Positions 62,210-64,000 of a stretch of DNA of 64,000 nucleotides are shown here, piece after piece (position 1 is the stretch's first letter; the number at the start of each line of letters is the position of its first letter). The notes beneath the pieces are model-generated. The model had not been told where the DNA came from, did not search any database, and saw nothing but the letters and a program-made list of their open reading frames with translations. A program made the translations under genes and the position numbers. This stretch comes from Mytilus californianus (Eukaryota; Mollusca; Bivalvia; Mytilida; Mytilidae): contig NW_026262690.1 of assembly GCF_021869535.1 (NCBI RefSeq), positions 87,341,995 through 87,405,994 on the forward strand. The letters are read 5' to 3'.

Positions 62210-63481
62210 ATATGCCCGTTTACGGGACATATTATGGTATACCGTTGACCTTCTGTCCATCGTCTGTCCGTCCGTCTGTCCAACCGTCCGTCATCAACAT
62301 GTCGGACATTAATTCAAAAACGCTTTAACCAGTATGCATGAAACTTTGGTGAACTGTTTATATCTATTGACGTGACCTCCTTTTCGTTTTTTTTATAAAT
62401 TTCAGATTTACCATTTCCGAGTTTTGGGGTTTTATTCATTAAAAAAAGGGGGGATTTTCCAGTTTTCAGACAATAACTCAAAAATAATTTCACCAATTTG
62501 CATGAAACTTTTGTGAATTGTTCATATCTATTGACGTGAGATCCCTTTCGTTTTTTATAAATTTCAGATTTAACGTTTCCGAGTTTTGGGGTTTTATTCA
62601 TTAATAAAAGGGGGATTTTCCAGTTTTCAGACAATAACTCAAAAACAATTTCACCAATTTGCAAGAAACTTAGGTGAATTGTTTATTTCTATCGACATGA
62701 GCTCCCTTTTGATTTTTATAAATTTCAGACTAACGTTTCCGATTTATGGGGTTTTATTCATTACAAAAAGGGGGATTTTCCAGTTTTCGGACAATAACTC
62801 AAAAATGATTTCTGCATTTTTTATGCAACTTTGGTAAATTCTTTATATCTATTTTTGTAAGCTCCCATTTGATTTTTATGAATTTTCAATTTTACGTTTC
62901 CGAGTTATAAGATTTTATTTGTTTATAGTCTGACAACAGATTTACTAAGTATTGCGCAACAGCACAGTGTATTGCACAACAGCAAGAAATCTTTCATATA
63001 ACCAATTTCAAGTTCTTTGATTACATTTATTCAGAAACCTATAATATATCAAATATTTAATTACAATCCAAATTCAGACCTGTATCAAGCTTGAATATTG
63101 TGTTCAATAACTCAAAAATGCTTTCAGCAATTCTTATGAAACTTTGGTGAATTGATTATATCTATTGATGTAAGCTCCCTTTAGAATTTTATAAATTTTA
63201 TTTGTTTATAGTCTGACAACAGATTTACTAAGTATTGCGCAACAGCATAGTGTATTGCATAACAGCAAGAAATCTTTAATTGAATATAAATTCAATTCAT
63301 ATAACCAATTTCAAGTTCTTTGACTACATTTATTCAGAAACCTATTATATGTCAAATATTTAATTACAATGCAAATTCAGACCTGTATCAAGCTTGAATA
63401 TTGTGTTCATTTTTGCCCCAACTGTTCAAGGTTGGACCTCTGCAGGCGTATCCAGCTGCGCTCAGTGAAGCAGTTTATTTG
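62210..63481 (+). mobile_element. Chimeric tandem-core element: head of family I, tail of family A
   Basis: Left hairpin ATATGCCCGT / ACGGGACATAT after ACTTTTT, then CCGTCCGTCTGTCC. Core monomers with TTTCCGAGTTTTGGGG at about 62415, 62577, 62737 and 62898 (160-162 bp). The right part (CAGAAACCTATTATATGTCAAATATTTAA...TGTATCAAGCTTGAATATTGTG...GACCTCTGCAGGCGTATCCAGCTGCGCTCAGTGAAGC) is the family A tail. Part of the tail is duplicated: 62930-63110 and 63205-63400. Confidence 0.75.
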
Positions 63482-63519
63482 TCATGTGAAATGTACTCAC
63501 TTATTATGAGTACACATGT

Positions 63520-63612
63520 AACTTGAAGACCCATTGGTGACCTTGGTCTGTTTTCTGCTTTGGTCAGGATGTTGTCTCTTAGACACATTCCCCATTTCCA
63601 TTCTCAATTTTA
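63520..63612 (-). repeat. Repeat R2 fragment, minus orientation
   Basis: TGAAGACCCATTGGTGACC...GGATGTTGTCTCTTAGACACATTCCCCATTTCCATTCTCAATTTT, reverse complement of the left end of R2, somewhat decayed. Confidence 0.78.
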
Positions 63613-64000
63613 AATCACCTAATTAATTATATTTGGAGTGTCAAAAACTCTTTGGATGCCTAAGATGAATTACATCATGCTTTTAATGATACTTTTGATT
63701 TGGTTGAAATTTAAAATGTTGGATTATCTATAATACACTTCCACTCAATCTTATACAATCTTATCATATCAAAGTTTTCTCATTTAATTCAAATCATGGT
63801 ACTCGAATTGGATCAAAATTCAAGTTAAATTAATTGCTAAATTTGCTAAAAATATACTTCCTCACTGTGCAGAGAGGAGTATTGTTGTAATTTTTTTTCT
63901 TGACAACATCTACCCCAGAAATAGATTACCATGTCTGGTGTACAAAATTTAAACCTAATATCTATGATAAATTTATTTTCAACCACTGGGTCGATCCAAC
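63613..64000. other. Unrecognised stretch at window end
   Basis: AT-rich; no feature supported. Confidence 0.5.

Overview
The window is AT-rich, intron-rich animal DNA. Its dispersed repeats are types I know from bivalve molluscs, especially marine mussels (Mytilus-like), so I read it as a piece of a mussel-type nuclear genome. I recognise no bacterial-style operon, rRNA, functional tRNA, CRISPR array or intact viral gene.

One host gene can be followed on the + strand from about 3.3 kb to 35.2 kb. It runs in from the left, so its start is not here. I recover twelve coding exons with GT/AG borders and one uninterrupted reading frame of about 664 codons. In order they encode a Thr-rich stalk, a single transmembrane helix, a short cytoplasmic segment with a RHIM-like motif, two Pro/Glu hinge exons, two immunoglobulin-like domains, a second RHIM-like segment split over three exons, a very acidic linker, and an OTU-type cysteine protease (deubiquitinase) domain with its catalytic Cys and His present. 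The last coding exon adds nine residues and a stop. A 3' UTR intron is likely. This receptor-like Ig/RHIM-like/OTU arrangement is the most interesting thing here; whether all exons occur in one transcript is inference from phase and frame.

The rest is mostly mobile DNA. (1) At least nine insertions belong to one structural class: a left terminal hairpin or inverted repeat preceded by a T-run, a pyrimidine-rich GTCCGTC stretch in many, a core of tandem monomers usually 146-170 bp long, and a right inverted repeat followed by a small stem-loop. This matches Helentron-associated non-autonomous (HINE/DINE-1-like) elements. (2) Three elements have perfect 8-bp target duplications: 18997-19545, 38466-39703 (with decayed hAT transposase) and 59009-60475. 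(3) A decayed piggyBac transposase lies antisense in an intron near 23.3-24.9 kb and carries its own MITE insertion. (4) A LINE reverse-transcriptase tail lies at 37.2-37.6 kb. (5) There are tRNA-derived SINEs, Tc1/mariner-like MITEs, long foldback MITEs and several mussel repeats of unknown class.

Layout: 1-3.3 kb repeats; 3.3-35.2 kb host gene with repeat-filled introns; 35.2-37 kb probable 3' UTR and MITEs; 37-44.4 kb LINE, tandem-core element, hAT and a Helentron-like copy; 44.4-50 kb mostly unrecognised with a few repeats; 50-55.9 kb repeats and homopolymer tracts; 55.9-64 kb unrecognised DNA with a hAT-like element and a chimeric tandem-core element.
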